A DNA stretch of 20,821 nt from JAVBSX01 sp051660685 (GCA_051660685.1 JBOFQB010000095.1:1-20821), one strand, 5' to 3'. Counted from the first letter of the stretch, positions 1 through 8,007 are shown. Translations and numbers: made by a program. The notes: generated from the letters alone by a model not told the origin.

Positions 1-68
1 GCGATGCGTTCGAGCAATTTTTTGACGAGAGCTTCGAGTTCGGCGATACGTTTATCTTTGGCATCCAT
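1..68 (-). CDS. N-terminus of a coiled-coil protein, possibly IS66-type transposase (runs off the window)
   Basis: Reading the minus strand from the ATG at 68-66 gives an open frame to the window edge that begins MDAKDKRIAELEALVKKLLE. The 22 visible residues form a charged heptad helix (I/L spaced i, i+3/4). This resembles the N-terminal leucine-zipper-like segment of IS66-family transposases, which typically begin with repeated ELxALVxxLxxRIAELE units. That identification is inference: no catalytic residue is inside the window and any coiled-coil protein could start this way. A near-consensus promoter (79-107) sits directly upstream with a leader of only a few bases, as is common for transposase genes. 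No terminal inverted repeat was recognised between this gene and the DUF4091 gene. Confidence 0.45.
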   Translation of the reverse strand, partial: MDAKDKRIAELEALVKKLLERI

Positions 69-78
69 AATGACCGCA

Positions 79-107
79 GTATACGTTTGATACCTCAATC
101 ATGTCAA
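79..107 (-). promoter_or_regulatory. Sigma70-like promoter of the gene leaving the left edge
   Basis: On the minus strand TTGACA (107-102), an 18-nt spacer and TATACT (84-79) form a near-consensus promoter. The ATG at 68 is only about 10 nt below the -10 box, so the mRNA would be almost leaderless. Confidence 0.55.
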
Positions 108-275
108 GACCAATTCAAATTGCCGTGAACGGATACGAATAATCAACCCGTTCCATCTTCGTTCCCCCTCTCCCTTTTTTTTGCAACTTTGTTGATGTTT
201 TCTTACATTCAGCATCGACTTCCCGTTGAGAATGTAAACGGGTCCTCGTACTGTCTTACTCTTTGCATCCGAAAT

Positions 276-3200
276 TTAGCGGTTTGAATCGCCTGAATGA
301 ACGGGAGTTGAAAGAATCTCAATCATGTTCGCAACCTGTTCACGCCGTTTCAAAATAATCCGGGCATCTTGCGTAAATTGCGTCATGCTCTTGCTGATTG
401 AATCGGGAACAATCAACAGTTCTTCCGCCTTTTGCCGTTCTTCAGGAGAAAGACGTTCCCCCTTTTCAGCGAGAAGATCACGCAATATCCAAAGTGTTTC
501 GTAATCTTCGATTCCTTCCCGAATCATTTCCCAACGAATACTCGAAACGGGCTCCTTGAGAATCACCTCTCCTCCATTTCCCCCGGGTATTGCGGCACAC
601 AAGGGGGGATAAACGAAACGACCATCTCCATTTCCCCAGTTGACCTTAGAACCGCTTGGTGTTGAATACCCGCTCACATATCCCATAGGGTCCAAATACG
701 GATTCTGCGGCGCAACCGAATCAGGAAATGCTGTATCACTCGTCCAATATGTCGATTCCCAGACAAGTGAACCTATGATCCCCCGTTCCCATGTTTGCCA
801 AAACCAGACACGCAAATCGGTTGCCGGATGATCGATAAAGAGTGTTGCATAAGGGGCTTTAGGACCTGTACAGACATACCACCAAAATTTTTCGCCGACT
901 GCTTCACGTTTTTTTGCTTCTTTGATACTGTAATTGTTGCTGATTGGACACCAGATGTCAACTTTTGCGCCTGAATCGGCGAGAATTTGCGTAAATGTAT
1001 CACTCGGTTTTTCTGTCAACATCTTCGGAATCTCCGGCGCAGCCTGATGAATCCGCGAAAAACCGTCCGCAACAAATTCGTAATCTTTTCGAGTCGGTTC
1101 GTCAAACCAATAAATATAGGCTTTATCCAACCAATTGTTTTGACGCAAAAATTCCTGCAACTGTTTCACATAATCGGCAAATAAGATGTTGTACTCGGGC
1201 GAACCTTCTTCAAAACCGGCCAGATTTCCCTTTCCCCGCTCATGAAAAGTCCCCCAACCCATTCCCTGAACATCAAGTCGAAAACCTGTAAAATGGTACG
1301 TTTCCATAACACGTCGCATCTCTTTTTCAAATGCCGCAACATCCAATTCCGCCCTCATTGGTGTTTCGTCCGTTTTCCAATTCACTCCAATACTTTCAAA
1401 GGGAGCAGGTGTATACGGACTGATTCGGTGTTCGCTGAAATTTTTCAGATACAGTTCGTAAACCGCACGTCGCTCATCCTCGGTTTTCGCGTTATGATAA
1501 CGGGCAATTGTGCCGGGATTGATTCCATAAGCTGTTTTAATATGGTTTTCAACGGGAAGAGCAAAGTTCCAAACCTTGACTGCAAACGGAATGGTCCATG
1601 TGTGCGATTTTTTCTGTCCCTCCTTCAACATACTTTCAAACGTCAGCTGAACCGTCCCCAAATAAAGACCGCTTGCTGCATCACTTGGAATATACGCCGT
1701 AATCCAGATCGGCTGATTCCGATTCGGCTGAACCTCAATCGGCATTTCAAGCGGAACAAGAGCGTCGGGCCAATAATCGATTACGCCGGTTCGGTCGGTT
1801 ACGGAATGAACAAAATGATAATACGCATATCGAACCTGAACATCTTTTGCCGGAATTTCCTGACCGTTTGGTCCGCGAAGTGAACTGACCGTTGCTGTTA
1901 ATCCTTGGATTCCACGTTCTCCGCCGTTAAGGACCAACTGAAACGATTCGTAATCATTTTTTGCAGCCGAAATCCTAATCGGTTCAGCACACATTCTGTC
2001 CGGGACAGGTCGTTGAGGAGCAATTTTCCAATCGGCTTCACTCCACCATATCTGACCAATCGGCCAACCGGGGATGTTATAACCGTAATCCGAACGATAA
2101 TAGAGGTTCGTCTCTTCAAGCAACTGATATTCCTGAGTTCCCAAACGGAATTTAGCAGGTCGTTCCCCCAACTGTCCCGGTTGTCGCAACCGTTTTTTCG
2201 TAATCGGGAAAGAACCCTTATTATCAAGTCGAGCAAAGTAAATGCTCCTCGTATCATCCATACCAATTGGAAAACTTTCACCCGAATAACGGATTTCCAA
2301 ATTGTTGATTCCCGAATGATCGATTTCCGAACGACTGATTTCTGGATCACTGATTTGCAAACTGTTGTTTTGTTCAGCAACAGTCTCCGAATTGCCCGGA
2401 ATTGCAAAATAAGTCTTTCCGATTGCATTGTTAAGCGACGAAGAGACATCCGCTTCAAAATCAATTGCGTCAACCTGAAAATGGACGTCCGTTCCTTCGG
2501 CTCGAAGACGGAACTGTAATTGAGCTAATTTTTCGTCGTTCAATTCCGGGACGGAAACCGAAATCGTCCCCGCCTTGTCCAATCGGCCCAGTTCCGACCA
2601 GGTTTCTCCCTCATTGTAAGACACCTCAAGAACGCATAATCCCGCTTGATAATAGTTGACGACAACCGAAAGAACGGCGTTTTTCAGTTGCATGACGTAG
2701 AGAGGAGCAAACGATGAGGTTGGACAAACCTCATCTGCAAACGTAAAAACCAGTTCATTACCCGGTCCAAAACAGAAGCGATTTGAGTTGAACAAGGGGA
2801 TTTTTTCCAACGAATCAAAAGAAGCATTAAGAATCAACGATGCAATGTTCGTTCCATCTCCTGCAAATCGTCCTGTATAAAAATACTTTCCGTCCCGGAT
2901 ACTCTCCCCGTCTTCAAGACGTCGCAAAACCTTCTCGCCGTTTTCCCTCTTGTCTTGAAACACTTTTGGAAAAGAGATACATTTTTCAAGTCGTATGTTT
3001 TTGAAGCAGAACGACCCGGTTGACTCCCATTCTCCAACACGGAGAACGCCCGAACAACGTCCGCTTGGAACTCGGAAAAAATACGATTGCGTCGTCCATT
3101 CTGGAGTCGCCGAAAAATCACGATGTAAAAAATCAGTTCCGCAAGGAAGACAACCGGAATCGCCGGTTGGAGACATAATGTCAACGCTGAAACGATAAAC

Positions 3201-3479
3201 GGCCCGAGGAGTCAACGTGATTTCTTCGCTCATCCATTGACTCATTCCCGTTCCCTGACCCGTTAGTTCAAGCGGTTCTGTTGTCTGACTTTTTCCCGTC
3301 GTCGAATTGGTCCAAGTGTACGCCGGACAAATGATTGGGCAAAAAAGCAGGATGAAAACCGACATCAACATGGTTGTAACGAATCGGCCCCAACCGAAGT
3401 CGGCATAAGTGGTCGTTTCACCTCTCACTTTGACTTTTACACACTCTTTCTGTTCCGTTGTATCACATCCTCGCAACAT
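276..3479 (-). CDS. Exported DUF4091 / GH123-like glycoside hydrolase
   Basis: A 1067-residue protein. The open frame extends 17 codons further (ATG at 3530), but the ATG at 3479 is preceded by AGGTGAGGGG, one of the few good ribosome sites here, so I prefer it. A hydrophobic segment at about residues 34-53 after a charged N-terminus suggests a signal peptide or anchor. Two beta-rich, carbohydrate-binding-like regions follow (about 55-190 and 210-345), then a short Ser/Ile/Glu-rich linker, then the DUF4091 region (about 475-1045). The signature YWFDEP supplies an adjacent Asp-Glu pair (D793-E794), the arrangement used by GH123 N-acetylgalactosaminidases. The C-terminal EMIREGIEDYETLWIL motif is typical of DUF4091. 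It is divergent from an exported DUF4838 protein, so the pair probably acts on an external glycan. The substrate cannot be read from sequence. Confidence 0.85.
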   Translation of the reverse strand: MLRGCDTTEQKECVKVKVRGETTTYADFGWGRFVTTMLMSVFILLFCPIICPAYTWTNSTTGKSQTTEPLELTGQGTGMSQWMSEEITLTPRAVYRFSVDIMSPTGDSGCLPCGTDFLHRDFSATPEWTTQSYFFRVPSGRCSGVLRVGEWESTGSFCFKNIRLEKCISFPKVFQDKRENGEKVLRRLEDGESIRDGKYFYTGRFAGDGTNIASLILNASFDSLEKIPLFNSNRFCFGPGNELVFTFADEVCPTSSFAPLYVMQLKNAVLSVVVNYYQAGLCVLEVSYNEGETWSELGRLDKAGTISVSVPELNDEKLAQLQFRLRAEGTDVHFQVDAIDFEADVSSSLNNAIGKTYFAIPGNSETVAEQNNSLQISDPEISRSEIDHSGINNLEIRYSGESFPIGMDDTRSIYFARLDNKGSFPITKKRLRQPGQLGERPAKFRLGTQEYQLLEETNLYYRSDYGYNIPGWPIGQIWWSEADWKIAPQRPVPDRMCAEPIRISAAKNDYESFQLVLNGGERGIQGLTATVSSLRGPNGQEIPAKDVQVRYAYYHFVHSVTDRTGVIDYWPDALVPLEMPIEVQPNRNQPIWITAYIPSDAASGLYLGTVQLTFESMLKEGQKKSHTWTIPFAVKVWNFALPVENHIKTAYGINPGTIARYHNAKTEDERRAVYELYLKNFSEHRISPYTPAPFESIGVNWKTDETPMRAELDVAAFEKEMRRVMETYHFTGFRLDVQGMGWGTFHERGKGNLAGFEEGSPEYNILFADYVKQLQEFLRQNNWLDKAYIYWFDEPTRKDYEFVADGFSRIHQAAPEIPKMLTEKPSDTFTQILADSGAKVDIWCPISNNYSIKEAKKREAVGEKFWWYVCTGPKAPYATLFIDHPATDLRVWFWQTWERGIIGSLVWESTYWTSDTAFPDSVAPQNPYLDPMGYVSGYSTPSGSKVNWGNGDGRFVYPPLCAAIPGGNGGEVILKEPVSSIRWEMIREGIEDYETLWILRDLLAEKGERLSPEERQKAEELLIVPDSISKSMTQFTQDARIILKRREQVANMIEILSTPVHSGDSNR

Positions 3480-3571
3480 CCCCTCACCTGTCCTTTCTGC
3501 AAAAAACTTCCAGACCTTGCTGATTAACACGTCTCCCGAATTCTACTTTGCCAGATCAGGTTTTGCAAGAC

Positions 3572-3600
3572 GTTTTAAGGAGACACAAGAGAACTGTCAA
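3572..3600 (-). promoter_or_regulatory. Candidate promoter of the DUF4091 gene
   Basis: On the minus strand TTGACA (3600-3595), a 17-nt spacer and TAAAAC (3577-3572) lie about 95 nt above the preferred start. The -35 box is the terminal part of the intergenic repeat at 3591-3694, so the repeat may supply promoter material. The -10 box is only a 4/6 match. Confidence 0.4.
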
Positions 3601-3694
3601 GTGAATTTGGAGGAGAGGTTTCTCGCAGAGTCGCAAAGGACGCAGTGATTTGTGTCTTCTCTGCGTCTTGGCGAACACCGCGCGCGTCTCCTGT
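3591..3694. repeat. Intergenic repeat, copy A (GACGCAG hairpin family)
   Basis: About 104 bp that recurs in inverted orientation at 19162-19266. Shared landmarks are GAACTGTCAAGT at one end, then TCTCGCAGAGTCGCAAAGGA, then a hairpin with GACGCAG and CTGCGTC arms, then GCGAACACCGCGCG, ending GTCTCCTGT. Similar 'cgcagagtcgcaaaggacgcagag' motifs are recalled from intergenic DNA of several phyla. It fills much of the divergent space between the DUF4091 and DUF4838 genes. Confidence 0.75.
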
Positions 3695-3818
3695 TCTGTA
3701 TCTGTATCTTTTTTCGGTATTTGTTTGGCTTGATTTGGAACTTTATACTTCTGAACATATTTCCGAGCAATTCTTCTGATGATCGGTCTTGTTGGTAGAA
3801 CCGCAAAATGGGTGCTGC

Positions 3819-3847
3819 TTGATTCTTGACCTGATTTCTGGAATAAT
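3819..3847 (+). promoter_or_regulatory. Candidate promoter of the DUF4838 gene
   Basis: TTGATT (3819-3824), a 17-nt spacer and AATAAT (3842-3847) lie 54 nt before the ATG at 3902. Spacing is ideal and the -10 is a 5/6 match. The -35 is weaker. Confidence 0.4.
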
Positions 3848-3874
3848 GGACCCTCATGTCGTTTCCTACGCTCT

Positions 3875-3888
3875 TTAAGGTCCCTTAA
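3875..3888. promoter_or_regulatory. Perfect palindrome in the DUF4838 leader
   Basis: TTAAGG-TC-CCTTAA lies between the candidate promoter and the start codon. It could be an operator half-site pair or a small leader hairpin. No regulator gene is nearby to support a specific assignment. Confidence 0.25.
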
Positions 3889-3901
3889 CCCGAGATCAAA
3901 T

Positions 3902-5755
3902 ATGAAAATCATCCGACTCTTCATTTGTTGTCTTTTTTTGGCAATTGCACTTTGCGCAAATGCCCAATCATTGCCCTTGTTCCAAAAGGGAACAACGGAT
4001 TACACCATTGTTCTTGCCGAAAAACCGACGGTGATGGAGCAATCGGCTGCAAAAGAGTTGAAAACGTATCTCGAGGAGATAACGGGAATCACTTGGAACA
4101 TTGCGTCAGAGAAAGAGGTTGCTGAAACGGTCCCTCAAATCGTTATTGGTTCTTCAGATCGGGCCAAAAAGTTGTTCCCCGAAATCAACATCGAAAAAAT
4201 TCCGTATGACGGAATTGTGATGAAAACAAGCGGAAAAAACCTGCTCTTGACCGGACATCCTCTTCGCGGACCTCTTTATGCGGTTGACACGTTTCTCGAA
4301 GATGTTCTCGGCGTCAAATGGTGGACCTCAACGGAACAGTTTGTCCCCAAAAAAGACAGTATTACGGTTGCGAAACTTGATTTTGCGTACAATCCTAAGT
4401 TGATTTATCGTGAAACCTATTATTGTGATCCTGTACAGAATGGAGTGTTTGCAACCCGAATGAAGTGTAACGGCGCTTTACTTTCAATCCCCGAAGAGTT
4501 GGGCGGACATCATCGTTTTCAGTATTTTGTTCATTCGTTTTTCCCGCTCATTCCCCCGGAAAAGTATTTTGCCGAACACCCTGAATGGTATAGCGAGATC
4601 GGCGGAGAACGTAAACATGAACGGGCCCAACTTTGCCTGACAAATGAGGAGATGCGGAAAGAGTTGACCAAAAATGCTCTTGAAGCGTTGCGCGGTAATC
4701 CGACTGCCCGATTCATTTCAATCAGCCAAAATGATTGGTATGGTTTCTGCGAATGTGAAAAATGCACCAAAATGGCGCAAGAGGAAGAATCGCAATCCGG
4801 TCCCCTCATTGCTTTTATCAACGCTGTTGCAGAAGACATTGAAAAGGAATTTCCTGAAGTTTTTGTCGAAACTCTTGCTTATCAGTACACTCGAAAACCG
4901 CCCAAAACGCTCAAACCGCGAGATAATGTCATTATCCGGCTTTGCACGATTGAATGTTGTTTTGCGCAACCTTTGACGGGGGAACATAACAAATCGCTTT
5001 GTGATGATATGGAAGGTTGGAGCAAGATTGCAAAGCAATTGTTTGTTTGGGATTATGTGACGAACTTTACAGGGTCCATGTTGCCTCATCCCAACATGCT
5101 TGTTTTGGAACCGAACATTCGTTTTTTTGTTGACAATGGAACAATTGGGCTATTTGAGCAGGGAGATGCGTATTGTAGTGCGGGAGATTTTGTGCGACTT
5201 CGGAATTGGGTCATTTCGCATTTGATGTGGGATCAGGAATTGGACCCGATTGCACTTGGAACGGAATTTTTAGAAGGTTATTATGGTCCCAAAGCAGCCC
5301 CATTGTTGTTCGAATACCTTTCCGTTTTGCACAATCGGGTTGCGGAAACGGGAATCCGACTCGGTTGTTTCCGACGCAGTACAGCGGATTGGTTGGATTT
5401 TGAGACGATAACAGAAGCGACGAAGTTGTTTAATCGGGCAATTGAGGAGACGACGAAGGAATACGGGTCAGATTCACCTTATGTTGAGCGGTTGTTGCGG
5501 GACAAATTGACGCTTGATTATGTTTGGTTGCGACAGTACGGTGATTTTTGGGCGACTGCACAGCGAGAGAAGGAGCCGTTTTTCGGTCCGGCTGACCCTT
5601 ATGAGGGGGCGGTTGCATTTTTTGCACTTTGCGACAAGCACGGAGTCAGGGCGCTGAAGGAGTATGACGGGCCGAATGATTACGAGGAGTACAAAGTGAA
5701 GACCTTAAAGCGTATGGAGAAGCTCAAAAAAGCGATCCAACTGATCGAACGGTAA
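3902..5755 (+). CDS. Exported DUF4838 domain protein
   Basis: A 617-residue protein that starts with a clear signal peptide (residues 1-22, hydrophobic FICCLFLAIALC core, ANA-Q cleavage-like site). Residues about 25-150 resemble the alpha/beta domain found before the barrel in GH20 and GH67 enzymes (EQSAAKELKTYLEEITG, then IVIGSSD and GHPLRGPLYAVDTFLE). The DUF4838 region follows (about 195-460) with its hallmark SISQNDWYGFCECEKC at 273-288, including a C-x-C-x2-C cluster. DUF4838 proteins are abundant in planctomycete, Verrucomicrobia and Bacteroidetes glycan-degrading genomes; the reaction is not established for most of them. The leader has no obvious Shine-Dalgarno site. The divergent DUF4091 neighbour suggests a shared polysaccharide or glycoprotein substrate. 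Confidence 0.85.
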   Translation: MKIIRLFICCLFLAIALCANAQSLPLFQKGTTDYTIVLAEKPTVMEQSAAKELKTYLEEITGITWNIASEKEVAETVPQIVIGSSDRAKKLFPEINIEKIPYDGIVMKTSGKNLLLTGHPLRGPLYAVDTFLEDVLGVKWWTSTEQFVPKKDSITVAKLDFAYNPKLIYRETYYCDPVQNGVFATRMKCNGALLSIPEELGGHHRFQYFVHSFFPLIPPEKYFAEHPEWYSEIGGERKHERAQLCLTNEEMRKELTKNALEALRGNPTARFISISQNDWYGFCECEKCTKMAQEEESQSGPLIAFINAVAEDIEKEFPEVFVETLAYQYTRKPPKTLKPRDNVIIRLCTIECCFAQPLTGEHNKSLCDDMEGWSKIAKQLFVWDYVTNFTGSMLPHPNMLVLEPNIRFFVDNGTIGLFEQGDAYCSAGDFVRLRNWVISHLMWDQELDPIALGTEFLEGYYGPKAAPLLFEYLSVLHNRVAETGIRLGCFRRSTADWLDFETITEATKLFNRAIEETTKEYGSDSPYVERLLRDKLTLDYVWLRQYGDFWATAQREKEPFFGPADPYEGAVAFFALCDKHGVRALKEYDGPNDYEEYKVKTLKRMEKLKKAIQLIER

Positions 5756-5776
5756 GTTGCGTGGAATAGGGGACCC

Positions 5777-5804
5777 GTTTAGCCGCGATACAACGTATCG
5801 CGCG
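5777..5804 (+). repeat. REP-like hairpin, GATAC subtype
   Basis: GTTTAGCC followed by the perfect hairpin CGCGATAC-AAC-GTATCGCG. It is a single copy in the space between the DUF4838 gene and membrane-protein copy 1. It could serve as a terminator-like structure, but no T-run follows. Short heptad-like purine sequence (GGAATAGGGG) precedes it. Confidence 0.8.
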
Positions 5805-5813
5805 TTCCAAACA

Positions 5814-6479
5814 GTCTAACCGACAAGCACAAAGGAACCAACCATGTCGGAACAAACAGTTGAACAAGTGAATGTAGCAACGGAGCAACCGGGGTCAGCA
5901 CCGTCCTTTTGGGCCGGTTGGAAACCCCGACTCCTCCTCGTCTTCTGCTTTCACCTCATCCCCGTCCTTTTGATTGCAGGATTTGTCTATTTTGGAGACT
6001 TTGTTTATGGATTGGCAGATGAACGAGCATTCATTTGGTTTCTCTTCCCGCTTATGGAGTTTCCAACGACATGGTTGGCCTATCCAATCGCAGTGATTGC
6101 GCCCTGTTTTCTTGGCGACTACACAATCATCGGGGTTGTCGTTGGTCCGTCCATTGTTTTTCAGATACTCGGAACCTTACATTGGTTCATCATTGCATCC
6201 CTCATTGCCCGATTTGTTTCTCCCCAAAAAGGACATGTCGTTGTTTCCATTATTCTCGGTATTCTGGCGTTTGCCTTATCCTTTTCGTTCCCCTTAGCAT
6301 TCATAATAGGTCCCACAATATTATTCTGGCTTATTGCAATCCCGACTGCGGTGATTGGTATACTTTACGGCAGGAAAGCCCGATGTAAACTGGGAACATG
6401 GTTAAGCGGACTTGGTTTATTCATCAACCTGCCGGTCTTCATTATTTTGATTATTTTGTCAAGATGCGCAGGATAAAAC
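5814..6479 (+). repeat. Large direct repeat, copy 1 (666 bp)
   Basis: Nearly identical to 7354-8007. It covers a conserved leader (GTCTAACCGACAAGCACAAA), the whole membrane-protein gene, and the first five codons of a PIN-type gene (MRRIK). Homology stops abruptly after GGATAAAAC at 6479/8007. Copy 2 is 12 nt shorter through in-frame deletions. The repeats flank the MNT/HEPN pair. Confidence 0.9.
5844..6476 (+). CDS. Six-helix integral membrane protein, copy 1
   Basis: A 210-residue protein of unknown function. A polar N-terminus (MSEQTVEQVNVATEQPG) is followed by about six hydrophobic segments, near residues 29-52, 63-88, 92-120, 130-150, 155-172 and 186-207. Basic patches (KARCK at about 178-182) favour a cytoplasmic loop before the last helix. 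No catalytic motif was recognised. The ATG has AAAGGA 7 nt upstream inside a leader shared with copy 2 and, more loosely, with the MNT gene. Copy 2 lies 1.5 kb downstream, interrupted by a stop codon. Because each copy is followed by a toxin-antitoxin pair, it may be part of those modules or merely the duplicated hitchhiker. Its role is unknown. Confidence 0.75.
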   Translation: MSEQTVEQVNVATEQPGSAPSFWAGWKPRLLLVFCFHLIPVLLIAGFVYFGDFVYGLADERAFIWFLFPLMEFPTTWLAYPIAVIAPCFLGDYTIIGVVVGPSIVFQILGTLHWFIIASLIARFVSPQKGHVVVSIILGILAFALSFSFPLAFIIGPTILFWLIAIPTAVIGILYGRKARCKLGTWLSGLGLFINLPVFIILIILSRCAG

Positions 6480-6522
6480 CGATTGACCCTATGAAAACGA
6501 TTTGGGAGACAGCGCGTTCCCC

Positions 6523-6550
6523 GTTTAGCCGAGATACAACGTATCGCGCA
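6523..6550 (+). repeat. REP-like hairpin, GATAC subtype, diverged
   Basis: GTTTAGCC then CGAGATAC-AAC-GTATCGCG, with one mismatch in the stem. It lies just before the MNT gene. The REP and the following leader (CCAAAC, CTAAC, GACAA, AAAGGA, ATG) resemble the arrangement before membrane-protein copy 1 at 5777-5843, suggesting the REP and leader were copied together. Confidence 0.75.
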
Positions 6551-6590
6551 TCCCAAACCTAACGGACAAAAAAGAGAAAAGGACTCGATC

Positions 6591-6932
6591 ATGTGTGATG
6601 AACGGCAAGTTCGGGAAATTTTGCAAGAGGTCATGGAATTTTCACAACAACAGTTTGGCGAGTCGCTTGATTCCGTCATTCTGTACGGTTCCTACGCGCG
6701 CGGTGATTATGATGAGGAGTCGGACATTGACGTGATGATTCTAGTCAACTCTGATGAGGAATATCTCAAGACATTTAGCAGGGTGTATGCAAAATTTGCG
6801 TCGTGCGCCAGTCTCAAGCACGAAATGTTTCTGTCGCTGGTTTTACGGAGCAAATCGACATTCGATCACCGAAAAACCTTTGTACCTTACTACAGAAATG
6901 TGATGAACGAGGGAGTCGTGTACAATGGATAA
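6591..6932 (+). CDS. MNT-type nucleotidyltransferase antitoxin (MntA-like)
   Basis: A 113-residue minimal nucleotidyltransferase. The motif GSYARGDYDEESDIDVMI (residues 33-50) carries the G-S helix start and the metal-binding D45-x-D47 pair of the polymerase-beta superfamily. Length and neighbour fit the antitoxin of HEPN/MNT (type VII) systems, in which the MNT protein inactivates the HEPN toxin by adding AMP to it. The ATG has AAGGA 7 nt upstream. The stop overlaps the start of the HEPN gene (ATGGATAA), implying translational coupling. The pair lies between the two large direct repeats, so recombination could delete it. Activity is inferred from family and context. Confidence 0.9.
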   Translation: MCDERQVREILQEVMEFSQQQFGESLDSVILYGSYARGDYDEESDIDVMILVNSDEEYLKTFSRVYAKFASCASLKHEMFLSLVLRSKSTFDHRKTFVPYYRNVMNEGVVYNG

Positions 6933-7335
6933 AAATGACAGGCAAGCCTTACAAGCATATCGATTACAAAGAGCACAAGAATGTTTGAACGAAGCGCGAG
7001 ATTTATTACGAGATGAGCATTATAATGCCTGTGTTTCTCGTTCATATTATGCTATTTTTAATGCACTCCGCGCGGTGATGTCGCAAGATGGAGTGGATTT
7101 CAAAAAACATTCAGCTGTCATAAGTTATTTTCAAAAAACTTATGTGAAATCGGGAGTTTTTCACCCGGAAATATCTGATATGATTTATGAGGCCTTTTCC
7201 GGGCGACATGAAAGCGATTATGATGATTTTTACGATGTGACATTGGAAAAGGCGAAACAACAGTATGTTGATGCAATCGAGGTAGTCAACCGAGTACGAG
7301 AGTATTTAACGACGTTATTGTCCCCCAACGTCTAG
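6925..7335 (+). CDS. HEPN domain toxin partner of the MNT protein
   Basis: A 136-residue all-helical HEPN protein. The core SRSYYAIFNALRAV (residues 38-51) matches the conserved SRxYYAxFxAxRAxL helix, and FSGRHESDYDD near residues 91-101 matches the later R-x-x-x-DY motif. HEPN toxins commonly act as RNases through an R-x4-6-H pair. Here the position usually occupied by His after R39 is N46, so RNase activity is uncertain. The gene overlaps the MNT gene by 8 nt, the usual operon structure. It ends 18 nt before the second large direct repeat. Confidence 0.88.
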   Translation: MDKNDRQALQAYRLQRAQECLNEARDLLRDEHYNACVSRSYYAIFNALRAVMSQDGVDFKKHSAVISYFQKTYVKSGVFHPEISDMIYEAFSGRHESDYDDFYDVTLEKAKQQYVDAIEVVNRVREYLTTLLSPNV

Positions 7336-7353
7336 ACTCATTGTCTATGCTCT

Positions 7354-8007
7354 GTCTAACCGACAAACACAAAGGAACCAACTATGTCGGAACAAACAGT
7401 TGAACAAGTGAATGTAGCAACGGAGCAACCGGGGTTAGCACCGTCCTTTTGGGCCGGTTGGAAACGCCGACTCCTCCTCGTCTTCTGCTTTCACCTCATC
7501 CCCATCCTTTTGATTGCAGGAGTTGTCTATTTTGGAAACTTTGTTTATGGATCGAAAGAAGAACTAGCATTCATTTGGTTTCTCTTCCTTTATCTGGAGT
7601 GTCCAACGACATGGTTGGCCTTACCAATCGCAATGATTACGCCCTGTTTTCTTGGCGAGTACACAATCATGAGTGTTGTCGTTGGTCCGTCCATTGTTTT
7701 TCAGATACTCGGAACCCTACATTGGTTTCTCATTGCATCCCTCATTGCCCGATTTGTTTCTCCCAAAAAAGGACATGTCGTTGTTTCCATTATTCTCGGC
7801 ATTCTGGCGTTTGTCTTACCCTTTTCACTCCCCTTATCATTCATAATAGGTCCCACTATATTCCCGCTTCTTGCAATCCCGACTGCGGTAATTGGTATAC
7901 TTTACGGCAAGAAAGCCCGTTGTAAACTGGGAACATAGTTAAGCGGACTGGGGTTATTCATCAACCTGTCGGGTATCATTATTTTGCCAATATGCGTAGG
8001 ATAAAAC
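7354..8007 (+). repeat. Large direct repeat, copy 2 (654 bp)
   Basis: Second copy of 5814-6479, including the leader with AAAGGA, the membrane-protein gene and the MRRIK start of the PIN gene. It differs by scattered substitutions and two in-frame deletions (3 and 9 nt) near the 3' end of the membrane-protein gene, plus the stop mutation at 7936-7938. Confidence 0.9.
7384..7938 (+). CDS. Six-helix membrane protein, copy 2, truncated by a nonsense codon
   Basis: A 184-residue paralogue of the 210-residue protein at 5844, with the same N-terminus (MSEQTVEQVNVATEQPG) and the same helices up to KARCKLGT. The TGG encoding W185 in copy 1 is TAG here (7936-7938). After this stop the frame stays open and homologous (LSGLGLFINL..., to TAA at 8002-8004), so the intact ancestor was about 206 residues and has lost its last helix by one G-to-A change. 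That ancestral end overlaps the PIN gene start at 7992 by 13 nt, implying former coupling. The five-helix product may still be made, or this may be a young pseudogene. Confidence 0.75.
   Translation: MSEQTVEQVNVATEQPGLAPSFWAGWKRRLLLVFCFHLIPILLIAGVVYFGNFVYGSKEELAFIWFLFLYLECPTTWLALPIAMITPCFLGEYTIMSVVVGPSIVFQILGTLHWFLIASLIARFVSPKKGHVVVSIILGILAFVLPFSLPLSFIIGPTIFPLLAIPTAVIGILYGKKARCKLGT

Noticed and set aside
203..237. Terminator after the DUF4091 gene
   Set aside because: TTACATTC and GAATGTAA form an 8-bp stem but the 19-nt loop is large and no T-run follows on the gene's strand.
2280..2380. A tandem repeat in the DUF4091 linker (SEIDHSGINNLEI and similar)
   Set aside because: DNA units are too diverged and too few to call a repeat; noted only as a low-complexity linker.
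1898..2519. Long overlapping frames on both strands inside the DUF4091 gene
   Set aside because: They are shadows of the real gene; the Arg/Ser/Ile-rich products match no family and the Ile-Ser-rich stretch is the out-of-frame view of the linker.
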